Below are positions 47,142 through 59,929 of a stretch of 64,000 nucleotides of DNA, piece after piece. A model generated the notes under the pieces. It worked only from the letters and a program-made list of their open reading frames with translations. It was not told the DNA's origin and did no database searches. Every line of letters begins with the position of its first letter. Within the stretch, counting starts at the first letter, position 1. A program made the translations under genes and the position numbers. Origin of the DNA: Phaseolus vulgaris (Eukaryota > Streptophyta > Magnoliopsida > Fabales > Fabaceae); the NCBI RefSeq assembly GCF_000499845.2, contig NC_023754.2, positions 25,768,611-25,832,610 of the forward strand, written 5' to 3'.

Positions 47142-50100
47142 TTTACTATATTAAACAAAGAGAATGCGAGATAAATAATAGAATGCACACGCTGACACTC
47201 ATATTTATAAAGTTTTATAAATTACTTAATTATTTATGTTAAAAACTCAAACCTATTAGAAGATAATTTTGCACTCATAGAGATGTATTTTATGAAAAAA
47301 TGTTAGTAACATGTCTTTTTTTTTTTAATGAAAGTTTTCATGTTAGGCATTACTATGCAACTTGACATCTCAGCTAGGCTAACACCTCAAGTAACAACAA
47401 TCATCTGCCATCACATGAAAAAAAGTATTATTAAAAAAAAGAAAAAAGAAAGAAAATACAAAAATATGGGGGGACTAGACTAAAACCCACATGTTAACAA
47501 AAACGATACATAGGTAGACTATACCTATTCATAAAGAATTCTAAGAACAGACTATATGGAAGTCTATTATACCAATGAAATGATTGTCTATGAATGAACC
47601 CTAAATTAGCCAACTTATCAGCACATGCATTTCCCTCACGAAAATATGAGTAACCCTAAACCTGATTGTCCTACAGAAATTAAGACAAGTATTTCATCGA
47701 TTACGAAGCATCCACGGAACAGTAGTCCTAGCAGCAAACGCAGCACAAACCAAGACAGAATCACATTCAAGCCAAACATTAGTAAGTCCCATCTTTTGAG
47801 CTTCCTCCATAGCATGTATAACTCCATAAAACTCAACAACCAAAGCAGTCTGAACTTCAAGAAACCCTGAAAAAGCACCAATAAATTCTCCCATACTCCC
47901 ACGAAAAATACCTCCACAAGTAGCAAGATCAGGATACCCCCTAGCAGCCCCATCAGTGTTAATTTTAACCCAGCCTGGTGAAGGAAATTCCCATCTAACT
48001 GGAAGAGGATGAAGAACTTTCCCACTACGAGTCTTAATACCAAAAAACTTAATCACGTTGAAATCCAACATATCATTCTTCATTGAAGCTTTAGACGAAT
48101 TTTCCACTAGACAAGTTAAATCTTTAATTACCGAAATAGCCTTAGAAACCTCAATCTTATCCTGAAATCTAGCATAATTCCTCATACACCATATCATCCA
48201 TATAGAAAAGGTTGTCACAGCAAGTTTAATCAATTTAACCAAAGGACTACCATCACTCTTAATAAAAGAAAGAAGATCATCCTTATTAGAGAAATGAGAA
48301 GTAAGAAAAATCTGTCGAACCCAACTCCAAATATGTAATGCATTAGAACATTCAAAAAATAGATGTTGAATAGATTCTTCATGCTTTTCACAAAGCGTAC
48401 ACATAGAACATATATGCAAACCCTTATTCTGAATATGCAGATCTGTAGGAAGTCTCCCATGAAAAATTTTCCTGAGTACTAAAGTTTTGGAAGGCGGAAT
48501 AGATGAAGACCAAATGAACTTACCCCAACCACCTGGAACTCCTGGTTCCAAGAAAAAAGTCCTAGCCGATTTAAGAGTGAAACGACCAGACTCATCTAGA
48601 ATCCAATTAGGAATATCTTGTTCCTCTCTAACCATGATATGATTAAAAAAATGCGGCATCTGCTGTAAAGATAAGGGAATATTCCAATCATAACCTGACC
48701 AAAATTGAGAGACTGTATCCGGAATGTTAGCCCCATCAGATAACCCTGCAATATTTGCTAAAGAAGTAGTAGAACACCATTTATCATTCCAGAAATTAAT
48801 AAAAGAACCTGTACCAACAGTCCAAGAAGTATAATCAAGTATGATAGAATAAAATTGTTTAATTCCAAGCCAAAGAGAGGAGGATCTATAAACCATTCTA
48901 AACTCGTATTTTGATTTAAGAACTCTGGCTTTCAAGAGTAAAGACCAAGGTTTGTTGCTATAAGCGAAGTTCCAAGCAAGCTTAAGAAGATATGAATTAT
49001 TTTCATGATGAAGATTAATAATATTCAAGCCTCCATCCTTAAGAGGTGAACAAATTTTCGCCCAATTAACAGTAGCGATACCTTTTTTCATAATATCATC
49101 AGTCCAAATAAAATTCCGGCACCACTGCTCAACTTGCTTAATAAGAGAAACTGGCTATTTATACATATTAAAACTATAAGCTAGAAATCCAGTAATCACT
49201 GTATTGACCAGCTGGATGCGACCCATCATGCTAAGAGATTTACCTTTCCAAGATGCTAACTTCAATTTGACTTTATTAGCCAAAGGTTGAAGAAATCGAC
49301 ACTTTGGAGCACCAACAAAGATAGGCACTCCTAAATAATTGAAAGGCAAACAACCATGACTACAAGAAAGAATATTTTGAATTTTGGTGACAAATCTTGG
49401 AGAATTATCCATGGTGAAGAAACTACTTTTAGAGTTATTAATATATTGACCAGAAAAATCACTATATGTTTTAAGAAAAGTACTCAAATTTCGAAGAGAC
49501 TTAATATCCCCCTACAGAAAATAAAAATGTCATCAGCATACAAAATATGAGAGGGAGTGAGATAACCTTTCGGACTAGCCATATTTAAAATCTTCTTATC
49601 ATTCACAAGCTTAGAAATACCTCTACTAAGAACTTCCTCTGCAAGACAAAAAAGTAAAGGAGACAATGGATCACCTTGTCTTACACCTCGACTGCAGGGA
49701 AAAAAACCCACCAAACTACCACTTATTCTGATAGAAAGCATAGCTGAACGGAGAATTGTACTAATCCAACTGACAAACGAGGGGTGAAAACCAAAGCGTT
49801 TCAAAACTAATAATAAGAACTTCCAACTCAGAGTGTCAAAAGCTTTATAAATATCAACTTTGTAAGCCACATTACCTCCTCTAACCTTTTTAGAAAGCAT
49901 ATTAATAGCTTCAGAAGCAATACCAATGCAATCTTGAATCTGTCTACCCTGCACAAACCCATATTGATTAGGAGAAATGATTCTAGCAGCCACAGGAGCA
50001 AGCTTATCTGCCAGTATCTTGGAAATAATTTTAAATTTGAAATTAGAGTAACATGTCTTTTAAAACATCTATTAATTAGCATTTTAAAAATACCTACTAA

Positions 50101-50348
50101 ATTTGAATTTAATTACTTTCTCTATCCTCTTCAAGATCATAAATACAATTGTGATAGGTGGTGAGCAAACGGAAAGGAGCACCCAGTATTTCTAAACATT
50201 GAATTTTTCAGAGACGAAGTTGCTTATTTTGACTTTTGACTTTGACATTAAGACTTGCAAGTACTACGGAATGCAAATCTTTAGTAGGATATTTCTACCT
50301 AAAACTTCCTTTACTTTAAAAACTCTCATTTATCTAAAATTAAAGTTA
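47142..50348 (+). repeat. duplicated spacer segment, second copy, split by a LINE
   Basis: The left part 47142-47276 and the right part from about 50,176 to 50,348 align with 35979-36268. Between them lie about 140-150 bp of host sequence not present in the first copy, plus the LINE and its target-site duplication. Order and orientation are the same, so this is a direct segmental copy that later received the LINE. Confidence 0.85.
47305..50061 (-). mobile_element. 5'-truncated LINE (RT, zinc-knuckle RT tail, RNase H) with 15 bp TSD
   Basis: The insert (about 47,320-50,046) runs on the minus strand. It ends in an A tail (T run 47316-47326 on the plus strand) and is flanked by a perfect 15-base repeat, AGTAACATGTCTTTT, at 47305-47319 and 50047-50061. 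It starts inside the reverse transcriptase domain. It retains QYGFVQGRQIQD, the YKVDIYKAFDTLSW block, RGVRQGDPLSPLLF and the catalytic YADD (49529-49540). Then come the thumb region, a zf-RVT block (CSMCTLCEKHEESIQHLFFEC) and a C-terminal RNase H domain (NTDGA, EFYGVIHAMEEA, LECDS) ending at 47694. Endonuclease and ORF1 are missing. Two lesions are visible: a one-base change in a G run at 49508-49512 that shifts the frame, and an in-frame TAG at 49155-49157. The element is dead but young enough to keep its TSD intact. Confidence 0.93.
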
Positions 50349-53300
50349 TTTATTCAACTCGAAAACCTCAGAGCATTGATTGCATTCAGCAACAATGTTG
50401 GTTTTTGGCATTGCCATATAAAATAACGGATTTCAAAAAATTACATTGACCTTTTGGAACCCAGCAGAAAAGGAAGAGGGTGTTAACCTTAATTGAAAGG
50501 AAAAACTCCCAATACACTTGCATTGTGTATGCTGCTCTTTATCTGTATTGCTTCCATCTGCACGTAATACTAAACGGTTGTAATATTTGCGATCCAAAGT
50601 TTATGAGAATAAAATTATCAACAAAGTACTTTGAATTCTAGATGAGATATACCACATTATTGATTTGAAATGTTATCTCCAGTCAGACTCTTCAAATTTT
50701 CGATCACTCAGATCTTATATTTGATAAAGTGGGAATACTGAAAAAGAACGATAAAGTTAGATGTGATTATATTCAAGTTATAAGTTCAGAGTTAAACATT
50801 AATTACCTTTTTTCTCATCTATTTAGAGTTTTTCTATGAGCCCTTTCTTCAAAGAGGATTAAAGTGGGTTCATATAGGCCTAATACTTTCTTAACTACAC
50901 TCTTAATAAATAATCAGGTTTTACTTTGTAATTAATGTAAATTTTGTTATGTCATACTAGATCGAGAAGTCGTGTTGTCTAAACAAATATATTTCTTGAA
51001 AACTTGACATGTTTACCTCTTAACAAATCTGCACCTGATGATACATTTGTCCGTCATATTTGAGTTTGGATGAAGTGTGTAGATAAGAATGATAGAGGAG
51101 ATATGTAAACATAAGAATAAAATCATTTTTTAACAATGGTCGAGTGGATAGTGTGGAAATTTTTACCTCAATGATGTTTAAACCTCATAGATTGCTTCAA
51201 ATCCATTAAAAAGGAGAATTCCTAAAGGTAGTTTTTTTTAATGTGATTGTTGATCTGCATTGTTTGTATGTCTGACAATGGTTTTAAAAAGGAAAACCTA
51301 ATTTAAAATGATCGTTATAATTTATTTTAATGTGTATTTAATCTTTTAAATTATATCAACAAAACTCAATTTAGCAACCCTAAATAAAAAAATATTATCT
51401 AAAGACGCACCACTTAAGCACCATATGCGAAAGCTTACATAGAAGAAAGGATCAACAAAGCAAAACTCCACCAATGTGTCTTCAAAGAGGATTATTCATG
51501 AATACCTTGCATCTGCTTCAACTTCTGATTAATTCATTCATAAACATTCTCAAAGCACCGTTTTGATTAAGCAGCACACACACAAAACTGTGAATAATTG
51601 CTACTGCACTTCAAAATAGCCAGTGTTGAAATTCCAAGTATAGTGAGTTAAGAAAGAAGCAGTGTTGGGATGCAGAAGTGGAGGGTTGATAAGGCATTGA
51701 AAAGTGATGAAGAGTAAAAATTCCCTTTTTAGTTCAACACGGAAAAGTCATACAGCTACACAACATACCCAATGGCTAACAACTGGACCAATATCCACGC
51801 ATTTATCAGTTTCTACGAATCACAGCTTTTACGAACGTGAAGGGATGCTATACCCAACCATATATATACCTCTTCCTTTTACGATCCTAGATCTCTAATA
51901 AGTTTGGTAAATTATCACAATTTTTTATCAAATTAAAACTCATGCTAAACATGGTCATCGGAAAAATGCTCGAGTAGCTAAAATCGGATTAATGAATGAA
52001 TCATCATCCAAGTATTACCTCTCTATAAGTCCAACTAAGTCCAAAACAACACAATAAGAATAACAATTGGGACATTACCTAACACATTACACGTAATATA
52101 TTAAGTGGCGTGTGTAATGTAAAGTGAGAGTACCCGAAAAGGTGAATGAAACTGTACCTACCACCCTTTTCACGCTCACTCATTCCCTATTTTCCACACA
52201 TTTCTCCCTCCCTTATCAACAACAACTCCTGTCCGATTCGCTATCCCTATCCGCGTGTCAAAACAAATACGAGTTCGTACTATAATTTCAATTTCATTTT
52301 TTTATTTTTATTTTTTAACTTTCTACTCAGTCACCCAATAATAATTGCCAACATTTATTTCGTACAATACTCGTCTTACAAGATAATGTTGCAGTAACTT
52401 GTACTGAACTTCCATTTCTACACGTGTCGTGACAAGGTGGTAGTAAAATCACAACAATCTTGCCTAGTACTCCATCCAAAGAAAAGCCTGGGAAGAAACT
52501 TTATTTAAAAAAATCGTTACTGCTAGTGACGATGCGGTGTAGCCAATTAAGTTTGAGGAAGATAACTCCAACAATAAAAACAAATTGGAATTCACCACTT
52601 TCATAATTTTAAATTCTATTTCTCATTCATATCTTTAAAAAGACAAATAATATATATATTTTTCTAATGTGACCAACAGAAATGGAATATGCTGAGGATA
52701 CCACTAGCACAACAAATTGTCTTCCAAACCTATAGCCACTTATTTAGGAACGAAATTTATTGGAAAATTAAAATTTAAGACTATGTTTTAATATCACGTT
52801 TGAATATTTGAATGTTTAATTAATATAATATAAAAGTATATTTTTTTACTATTTAGTTTTTAAATTAAAAATTACATTTATGAAGCAATGAAAATGTAGA
52901 AATAATTTTTTTTTTTTACTTATGCATAACATAATATTTTGTTTTGTGAGAATAAATAATATTTTTAGTTTATTTTTTCGGTGCGCTTTACAGTTTCTCC
53001 AACTTTTATAAATTATATGTTTTTACATATTTGTGTTGTTATTTTTTCTCATAAATAAGTTTCATTGATCTTTTAAACTAAGAAAAATAAATTACTTTAT
53101 AGAGCATCTCCAACCATACAAGTAAAAAAAATGTTTCTTTAAGTATCCTTTTGTGAATCGCGTGTGGTCCTTAAAGTAGTAAAAATTCTATCCTTTTTTT
53201 CTCTATTAAGAATTCAAATTCCTCATTTCCCTTACTTTCACACCTTTCCATCACCTTCTATTTCACTGTTCTTCACACTTCTTGGTGAAAAAACAGTTAT

Positions 53301-54794
53301 TGGAGTGTGAAAAACTTTTCATATGCTCCAACCAAGTTCTTATATCCTAAGTGATAGAATAAAGAAATAATGCAGTTATTTTTGTGAAAAATAACAACAA
53401 AAAGCTGATTGTATATATCTATATCTTTTTTCTTAACGAAGGTGTCTTGCAGAAATAATCCAAGATTAAAGTTTTAAATATAAATAAATAAATTTAAATC
53501 CCAAAAATAAATTTTAATCTGTCTAAAATATGTATTTACATAATTTTTTAATTTTTATAACTAATAAAAGTAAGTTAAAGAAATACTTTCAATTTTTTTT
53601 AAGCATTGTAAATATAATAACGTATTTATCTACAGCACAGGTCACAATACTAATTATTTATAATATTATATAATTTAAATTTTAAAAAAAATATTTATAA
53701 TATTTTCGCTGTTTTAATGAGTCAACTATATATGTTTAGTTTTTAATTGTATGCTTAAATGCTTTTTTTTCTGTTATGTTTGAACATTTTTAATGTTATT
53801 TTATATTATTAAAAAATAGGAATTAACATTTGATAAATGATATCTTGAATCTTATTCTATTAGCACTATGAAGTCTTCACTGTAGTTAAATAAATAAACA
53901 CATGTTAAATTCAAAACATTCAATTTTCATAAAAATATTAAACAAATTAGTATAACAAATTAGTATATGCATACATAAAAAAAAATAAAAAATTATACCC
54001 TGGTACATAAGAGTAAAATTTTATAATTGATTTATTAAGTTTATATACAAGTAAATTGATAAAAGTACACATGTCCCCAACGAATTATAAGTGGGAATTA
54101 AAACTACTACCCCCGATACCCTATCCACATATACCTGATTTTCCAAGCTTCTACCAATTCAAAAATAAAATTATTAGATGTAAGAATGAATCAAATTCTG
54201 TAATTCTATTTGACTTACCTTAAGTCTAAGTTAAAATAATTTAGAAACTGTATTATGAAGCTTATATTATCGAAAATTTTATGCCACGGATTATTTGGCA
54301 GTGTGGCTGTACTTTGTAGACCTGCTCTCTTGAGATTATTTGAAAACCAAAGAAAAATGGTCCCAAAAGCTTGTTAGGAGTGCACAAGACGGCATCTTGA
54401 AGGGAATAAAAGGATATTCTTTTACGGTTTTTCAGCTTATTTTAAGAGAACAAAACTGTGTGCTATGAGCTGTATTTGTATCTTTAGTTTGACTTATGAC
54501 TTATATCGGATATGCTTTTCTCACTATCAAACATTCCACAATTAAAAATGCATTTCTTATCAATCAAACCCAAAATTGCAACAATGGAGAAAAAGTATTT
54601 GGATTTAAAATATAAAAACATATTATAACCAAAAATGCCATCGCCATAGAGGGGCACATAAGCAGTGTATACACATACCGCAGGGGAGTAAAAGGAAAAG
54701 GGTTATTACAGAACCTGTTAAACTCCTCGAAACTCATCTTAACCTAACAAAACTATATGGTATGGATAATTAATTATGGTCACAAGAACTATGG
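50349..54794. other. AT-rich intergenic stretch between the array and gene E
   Basis: Short frames at 51704-51898 and 52146-52397 carry no recognisable domain. The right edge contains the 3' flank of gene E. No RNA gene or bounded repeat was seen. Confidence 0.45.
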
Positions 54795-56027
54795 TTAAAC
54801 TGAAATGGGTTGAGCAGAAGATCCAGATTTGAAATCAGAGCAACTGGCGTGCCTCGTCAAAAGGGAAGGACTAAATCCCACCATGGAAGTATCGAAGTCA
54901 AACTGAACCAACACATCTTCTAGCTGATACCCTCCAATAACAATGGGATTTCTAGGGTTCTCGCCTCCATCCACAAACCCTAAGCACATAACATCTTTGC
55001 TCACCTGCACCATCGAGTTTCTTCCGTGGATACTCCACTTAACCATCTCGCTCTGTAACACCAGATCGATAACCGGCACATTGGGTCCCATTTGTGAGCT
55101 TCCTACGCCGTTGGACGAAAAACAGAGTCCAAAGGGGGAAACGGGACTCACTCTGCTCATGTTCAAAATCGAAGCAGCTTTCAAATACGCGCTCTCGAAG
55201 TTGGCGAAGATCGAGGTTTGGAGCGTGGTGTAGGGCACCACCGTGCTCAGCTGAGCCCCCCCGCCCAACGGGGCATCGAAAGAAACCTTTTTTCCGTTGA
55301 TTTTGACGGAATTAACGTTGATGGAAGGGTGGTTCTGGTCTGGGTTGGTGAGCAGCGGCGTGAAGGTGAGAGATCTGAGGATTTCGGAGCCGGGTTGGGA
55401 TTCGTGCGCCACGTTCCCAAATTGAACAACCCCAGAAGATGGGGAGAGGCAAAGAGTGATTTTTCTCTGGGTTCCAAGGGTGTGAAAAACCTGAGACGAG
55501 AAAGAGGTGCGAGATCTGTCGAGACCCACCATGCCTTTAGCCCCGGCGGCCAAACCGTTCAAGAGAAGGGTGGGTGAGCAGGTGAAGAGAAGCTGGTGAG
55601 ACGGTTGAAAGAGGTCTTCCACAAGCTCTCCTTCGCCGACCCTTTTTCCCGTGATGCTGTTCTCCGCAGGAATCTGACACGCTTGGTCTTGATCCACAGG
55701 GTTGGCAAGGCTGGAGAGCCACCTGTGGGTCTCGATTTCAGGACCCTTGGCTGTGAGGCAGCGAACTGAACGGTGGAAAATGGGAGAGAGAGATGCAGAA
55801 GGGGCGGTTCGGGAAGCACAATCAACCCAGAGAGATGAGCCACCGAGATCAAGCACAAAGTTTGCGGCCTCAACAGGGGTGCCGTAAGAGAGGGTGGTGT
55901 AGTACTGGTGCGTAGAATGGTCTTTGGTGACGGGGAGGGTTAGAGAAGACTTGTAGGCAGAAGAGGTAGCAGAGAGAAGGCAGAGAAGGGCGAGAGAGAG
56001 CGGGAGAAGGAGGGAAGAGGAAGCCAT
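54795..56027 (-). CDS. divergent EDGP/basic 7S globulin-like secreted protein, gene E
   Basis: This is a 410 aa intronless frame. The frame is open 55 codons further upstream, but the chosen start (MASSSLLLPLSLALLCLLSA) gives a clean signal peptide of about 24 residues. The upstream extension is Ser/Thr/Pro/Gln-rich and looks like translated 5' UTR. The first pepsin-like site is LDLGGSSLWVDC (Asp60). The second site reads LSTVVPYTTLQTS (around residue 261), without the catalytic Asp. C-terminal landmarks are VIDLVLQ, WSIHGRNSMV and PIVIGGYQLEDVLVQFD, each with a clear counterpart in A-C. It lacks most of the Cys cluster around residues 90-116 of A-C. It is probably the conserved single-copy relative, resembling the Arabidopsis At5g19110/At5g19120 type, while A-D are a lineage expansion. 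It is transcribed towards the array. Extracellular inhibitor-like role inferred. Confidence 0.92.
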   Translation of the reverse strand: MASSSLLLPLSLALLCLLSATSSAYKSSLTLPVTKDHSTHQYYTTLSYGTPVEAANFVLDLGGSSLWVDCASRTAPSASLSPIFHRSVRCLTAKGPEIETHRWLSSLANPVDQDQACQIPAENSITGKRVGEGELVEDLFQPSHQLLFTCSPTLLLNGLAAGAKGMVGLDRSRTSFSSQVFHTLGTQRKITLCLSPSSGVVQFGNVAHESQPGSEILRSLTFTPLLTNPDQNHPSINVNSVKINGKKVSFDAPLGGGAQLSTVVPYTTLQTSIFANFESAYLKAASILNMSRVSPVSPFGLCFSSNGVGSSQMGPNVPVIDLVLQSEMVKWSIHGRNSMVQVSKDVMCLGFVDGGENPRNPIVIGGYQLEDVLVQFDFDTSMVGFSPSLLTRHASCSDFKSGSSAQPISV

Positions 56028-58160
56028 GGGAGTTGAGAGGAGAGAGTGAGAGCAGTTGGTAGTTGAAATAGGTTTTTGAGAGTAGCGGTGTTGAGTCGCC
56101 GCGGCTTGTTGAAATATAGTTGGGGTTGGGGTGGGATAAGAGAAGAGAAGAGAAGGGAAGAAAGTTATTTGGTGTAGCTGACTAGATGACACTCCTTGTG
56201 CTTATCTTCTATTATTCTCTCTCTTCATAAACATAAAGAAACGTAATAGGCATGTGAAACTGATGACTCACTCCTCCTTATAATGCCAAAGGACATCCAT
56301 CTCTTTAGCTAGGAAACAGACAAACTAATTTCATTCGCCCAACTTCCTCCCTTTATCCTTTCCCAACTCACATAATTAGCCTACGCGTTTCACCCTTCTA
56401 CGTCAATAATAATAATAATAATTATTATTATTATTATTGCCAACAAATAATAACATTCACATTTACAATAAGGACCCTTCGAGAGGCCAGGGGCCAGGCT
56501 CCCACAACTACACATTTTTGGCACCCTTTAGAATCCTATGATTATACTTTGGGATAAACTCTCAAGTTTTAACTCCGACTTATCTTGTCGGTGGGTTGCT
56601 TATTACATGGACCTCCCTGTTACACACACCCTCATGCTCCAAGCGCTTATCACCCTCCATCATACCTTGCTTTTCTCATATTTTCTATATTAACTGTGTA
56701 AGCCCTCTTCTTACTTTTTTTTCTCTTTAGATACCACTTAATACTCTCCATATTTCTATTTCACCCCTCTTCCATACCCATCCAAATTCAATAATTTCAA
56801 AATCCAATCCGAACTGCTCTAATTACTTTCCATCTCTTACTGTATTATTATGAAAAAAAAATAGTTGTAAATCATTATCAATATTAGTATGATCATACTT
56901 CTAATGATTACGCAAGCAATTTCGTACACGCTTAATTTTTTCTGACGCATTAAAAGTAAACTTGTTATTATCAATAATTGTGTTTGATTATAATTTATTT
57001 TTAACCAAATCAACTTTTAAAAAGGGAATTGTTTCTATTTTCTAGTTGATTTTGGATATTTTTGTATAAGTTCCAACCTAATCCAATGAAAACTCAAACA
57101 GAAATGTTATCACTTATCACAAATTAGATAGTACTAGATAATCAAATCCGCGAGAACACTGTCTCGGTAGCTTTATTGTCTCTCTCACTTCTGTGTCAGT
57201 TGTTTCAACAAACAAGTAAACCCATAATTTAAATTATTTTAAGATAATATTACTTCTTTTTATTTGTGTTATGAATTTTAAATAATATTGCGTCTGTCTT
57301 GTTTCTTCTATAACTGGAAATTGTTCATTCACCGTAAACACTCTTTTTGTACTTAAAATCTAAAATCTGCACTTTCATCTAAATAGAAACCAAGATTGAA
57401 AGTCATCAAAGAGGAGAAATTGACATTTTTTTTTTTGCAATGCAACATGAAATGCTACCGTGTTAAGGGGAGTTGCGTGTAATTACACCATTCACATATT
57501 AATTAACGAAAAAACCGCGTCTTATTGATTCCCTCAACTCACTGAGAGCCACATATGAAGTATTAAAAAATTTAGGAATAAGACAACCAAGTTTTCGTTC
57601 AAAATCTCGCATAAGGGATAAGAGCGTCACTGATAATGTCTCTCACATATTATATCTTATTTATTATTTATTCAATGTAAAACCTTCATCTATTTTTATG
57701 AAGTATTTCCAACCAAATTATTACAATTTAGTGTTGAAGTTTTTCTTTGGTCTTTAAGGTTGATCAAAATCAGTTATCTACATATTCAACTATTAAATGT
57801 TTTTAAAAAAAATATGGAGAGTATCTCCCTACTTGATCCAAATATTTAATATTAATTTCAAGGTAATTGGAAAAAAAAAATAGTGACAGATAAAAAAACA
57901 TATTATATACTAAGTATAAAAGAACAATTAATAGACCAAGAAAGAAATTTTTTCTATACATAAGTTTTGAACTATAAATTAAAAAACATACACTTAAATG
58001 TTTTAGTTCAGTCTTCACATATTATACCAGAACATTTATTAAAAAGTAAAATCTGTACAATTTTTGTGGATTATTTAATAATAATAATATATTAAGAGAG
58101 GGTATTAAAAATGTGTTAGTTAAAATATATACGTTATCAGTCTTTTCAATTGAAATTTGT
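56028..58160. other. upstream region of gene E and AT-rich spacer
   Basis: The first 250 bases are the pyrimidine-rich (minus-strand) leader and promoter of gene E, with a possible TATAA near 56,279. Beyond that I see AT-rich spacer with one microsatellite and no gene. Confidence 0.45.
56405..56439. repeat. self-complementary AAT/ATT microsatellite
   Basis: A run of AAT triplets is followed directly by a run of ATT triplets, so the tract is a near-perfect palindrome that can form a hairpin. Likely length-variable. Confidence 0.9.
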
Positions 58161-58164
58161 TGAA

Positions 58165-58335
58165 CAGAATTTGGTCCAAGATTTGGTACTGGCACAAAAC
58201 CATGTGCTATTTTAGTTGTATAGTCACAACCTTTATCTCATATGTGGAGTATTTTAGTTGTTTAGTCACAGCCTTTATCTTATATGTGGAGCTTGATGGC
58301 GGTGTCAATGTTCCAGTGGTCCCACTTCTCCAACT
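58165..58335 (+). repeat. 41 bp tandem pair in a dispersed repeat
   Basis: Two adjacent units (about 58,211-58,252 and 58,253-58,293) share ATTTTAGTTGT, TAGTCACA, CCTTTATCT and ATATGTGGAG. The flanking phrases CACAAAACCATGTG and GGTGTCAATG recur, with changes, at about 61,491-61,550, so this belongs to the same dispersed family. Confidence 0.65.
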
Positions 58336-58339
58336 TTAA

Positions 58340-59929
58340 ATATATATATATATATAATTGTACAAATCTTTATAGCAAAACTATCATTATTTCAAATAAG
58401 AAGATTATTTAATAATTATTAAACAAAATAAAATAATCAATATATAAATTAAATTAAGTTATCTAGTTAGAATACTAAATAGTAAACATTTTAATTCTTA
58501 CAATAAACATATTTCCATCTATTTTTATTTTCTATGAACATTTTCTTACACATCTATGATGACATCAATTACGCTATAATTATAATCAAGGTAATATAAA
58601 AAAAAATAAACTTCGTATACATATTTAAAGATAAAAATTTATGAAGAATTATTACAATTGACACTTGGACTTATATGTGTTATTACATATTTCGATTAAT
58701 CCTAAAGAAATAAAAATATATGAATACTATTAAAACATAAAATTTATTAAAATTATTTAATATTATTTAGTATGCAACTTCTATTACCTTTAAAATATTT
58801 TTTAACTTATAACGATGATTGAGTCTAAGGTTTTATGTTTCACCTTAACAAATCAAAGTTTAAATCTATATTTAAAAGAAACTTTCACATTTATTGTTTC
58901 AGTGTGTTTCAAACAAAATTGTTTCAAAAAGATGATACATGTAAAAGGAATGTTACAGAAATTTAGGTGAAGTTAAGAGAAAAAAGAAGTAAATTTTGCC
59001 TTAATCATTGTGCAATTGTGATAGTGAAACTGTTCATTTCCCTTGTGATTTCACAGATAGAGTTTAATGGAGAAAGCGAATATTCCATCAACTTTTCTGC
59101 TGGGACTAAAACACAATAATGGTCCTCTTTCGCCTCTGGATTCCACCATTAAAATTAATTAATCTAAATTACTATAATTGTTTATCTCTTACATCACAGA
59201 CATTAAAGGTCTCTCACTCTAGTCATGCATGTCAGGGAGATTACCAAAATAGGAAATGGGGATGTTAAGCTAATTTGATAAATTATTAACAGAAAAATAA
59301 TAAGATTAAAATTGAAACTGTCTTATTACATTGATTTAATATATGGTAAATTGATTAACTTTAAATTGAGGTTTGAATTATGATTTATCAAGCCTTAGAA
59401 GCTTAAAATGTACAAAACCAATGTCACCAAGAATGAAACAATACTTTGTAGAGTTTGCACAGAAGCCTTAGAAAAGCTTAAGATTATTTGAGTTGTCTAA
59501 CAGTGAATAAACTGGTTCCAGAAGCTTCATTGTGGGGAAAAGAAAACTATTGGTGTACACATATATCCCTGTCTCCTTGAGGTAGAAGCATCTTCAACGA
59601 ATCAAAAGATATTCGATTCGCCGCATCTTTTGTTTTTTCTGGAATAAAATTTTGTGTGATGGATCAGTTTTTAGGAAGAAGACAACTAAGATTTCATTCA
59701 AAATCTACACGACATGGACTGTAATAAAAATATGCATTGAGACCATATTCGTTAGTAGGTCATGACTAAGTATGGGTAATTATATATTCAACTCAACGGA
59801 AACATCAAACTTTTGAGCCAAACTAATCCTACAAAAAAACATGTGTGAAAAACGCTATTTGTTTAATTAGAAAATGTTTAATTAGAAAAGAGATGTGTGG
59901 GGATTTGAGACACTAGATGGATAAGGATG
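58340..59929. other. AT-rich spacer, no gene seen
   Basis: It begins with a short TA dinucleotide run (about 58,338-58,358). No coding frame or bounded element was recognised up to the TRIM LTR. Confidence 0.45.

Noticed and set aside
56028..56192. N-terminal extension of gene E by 55 codons
   Set aside because: The extension is Ser/Thr/Pro/Gln-rich and would bury the signal peptide. The internal ATG at 56027 gives the usual family start.
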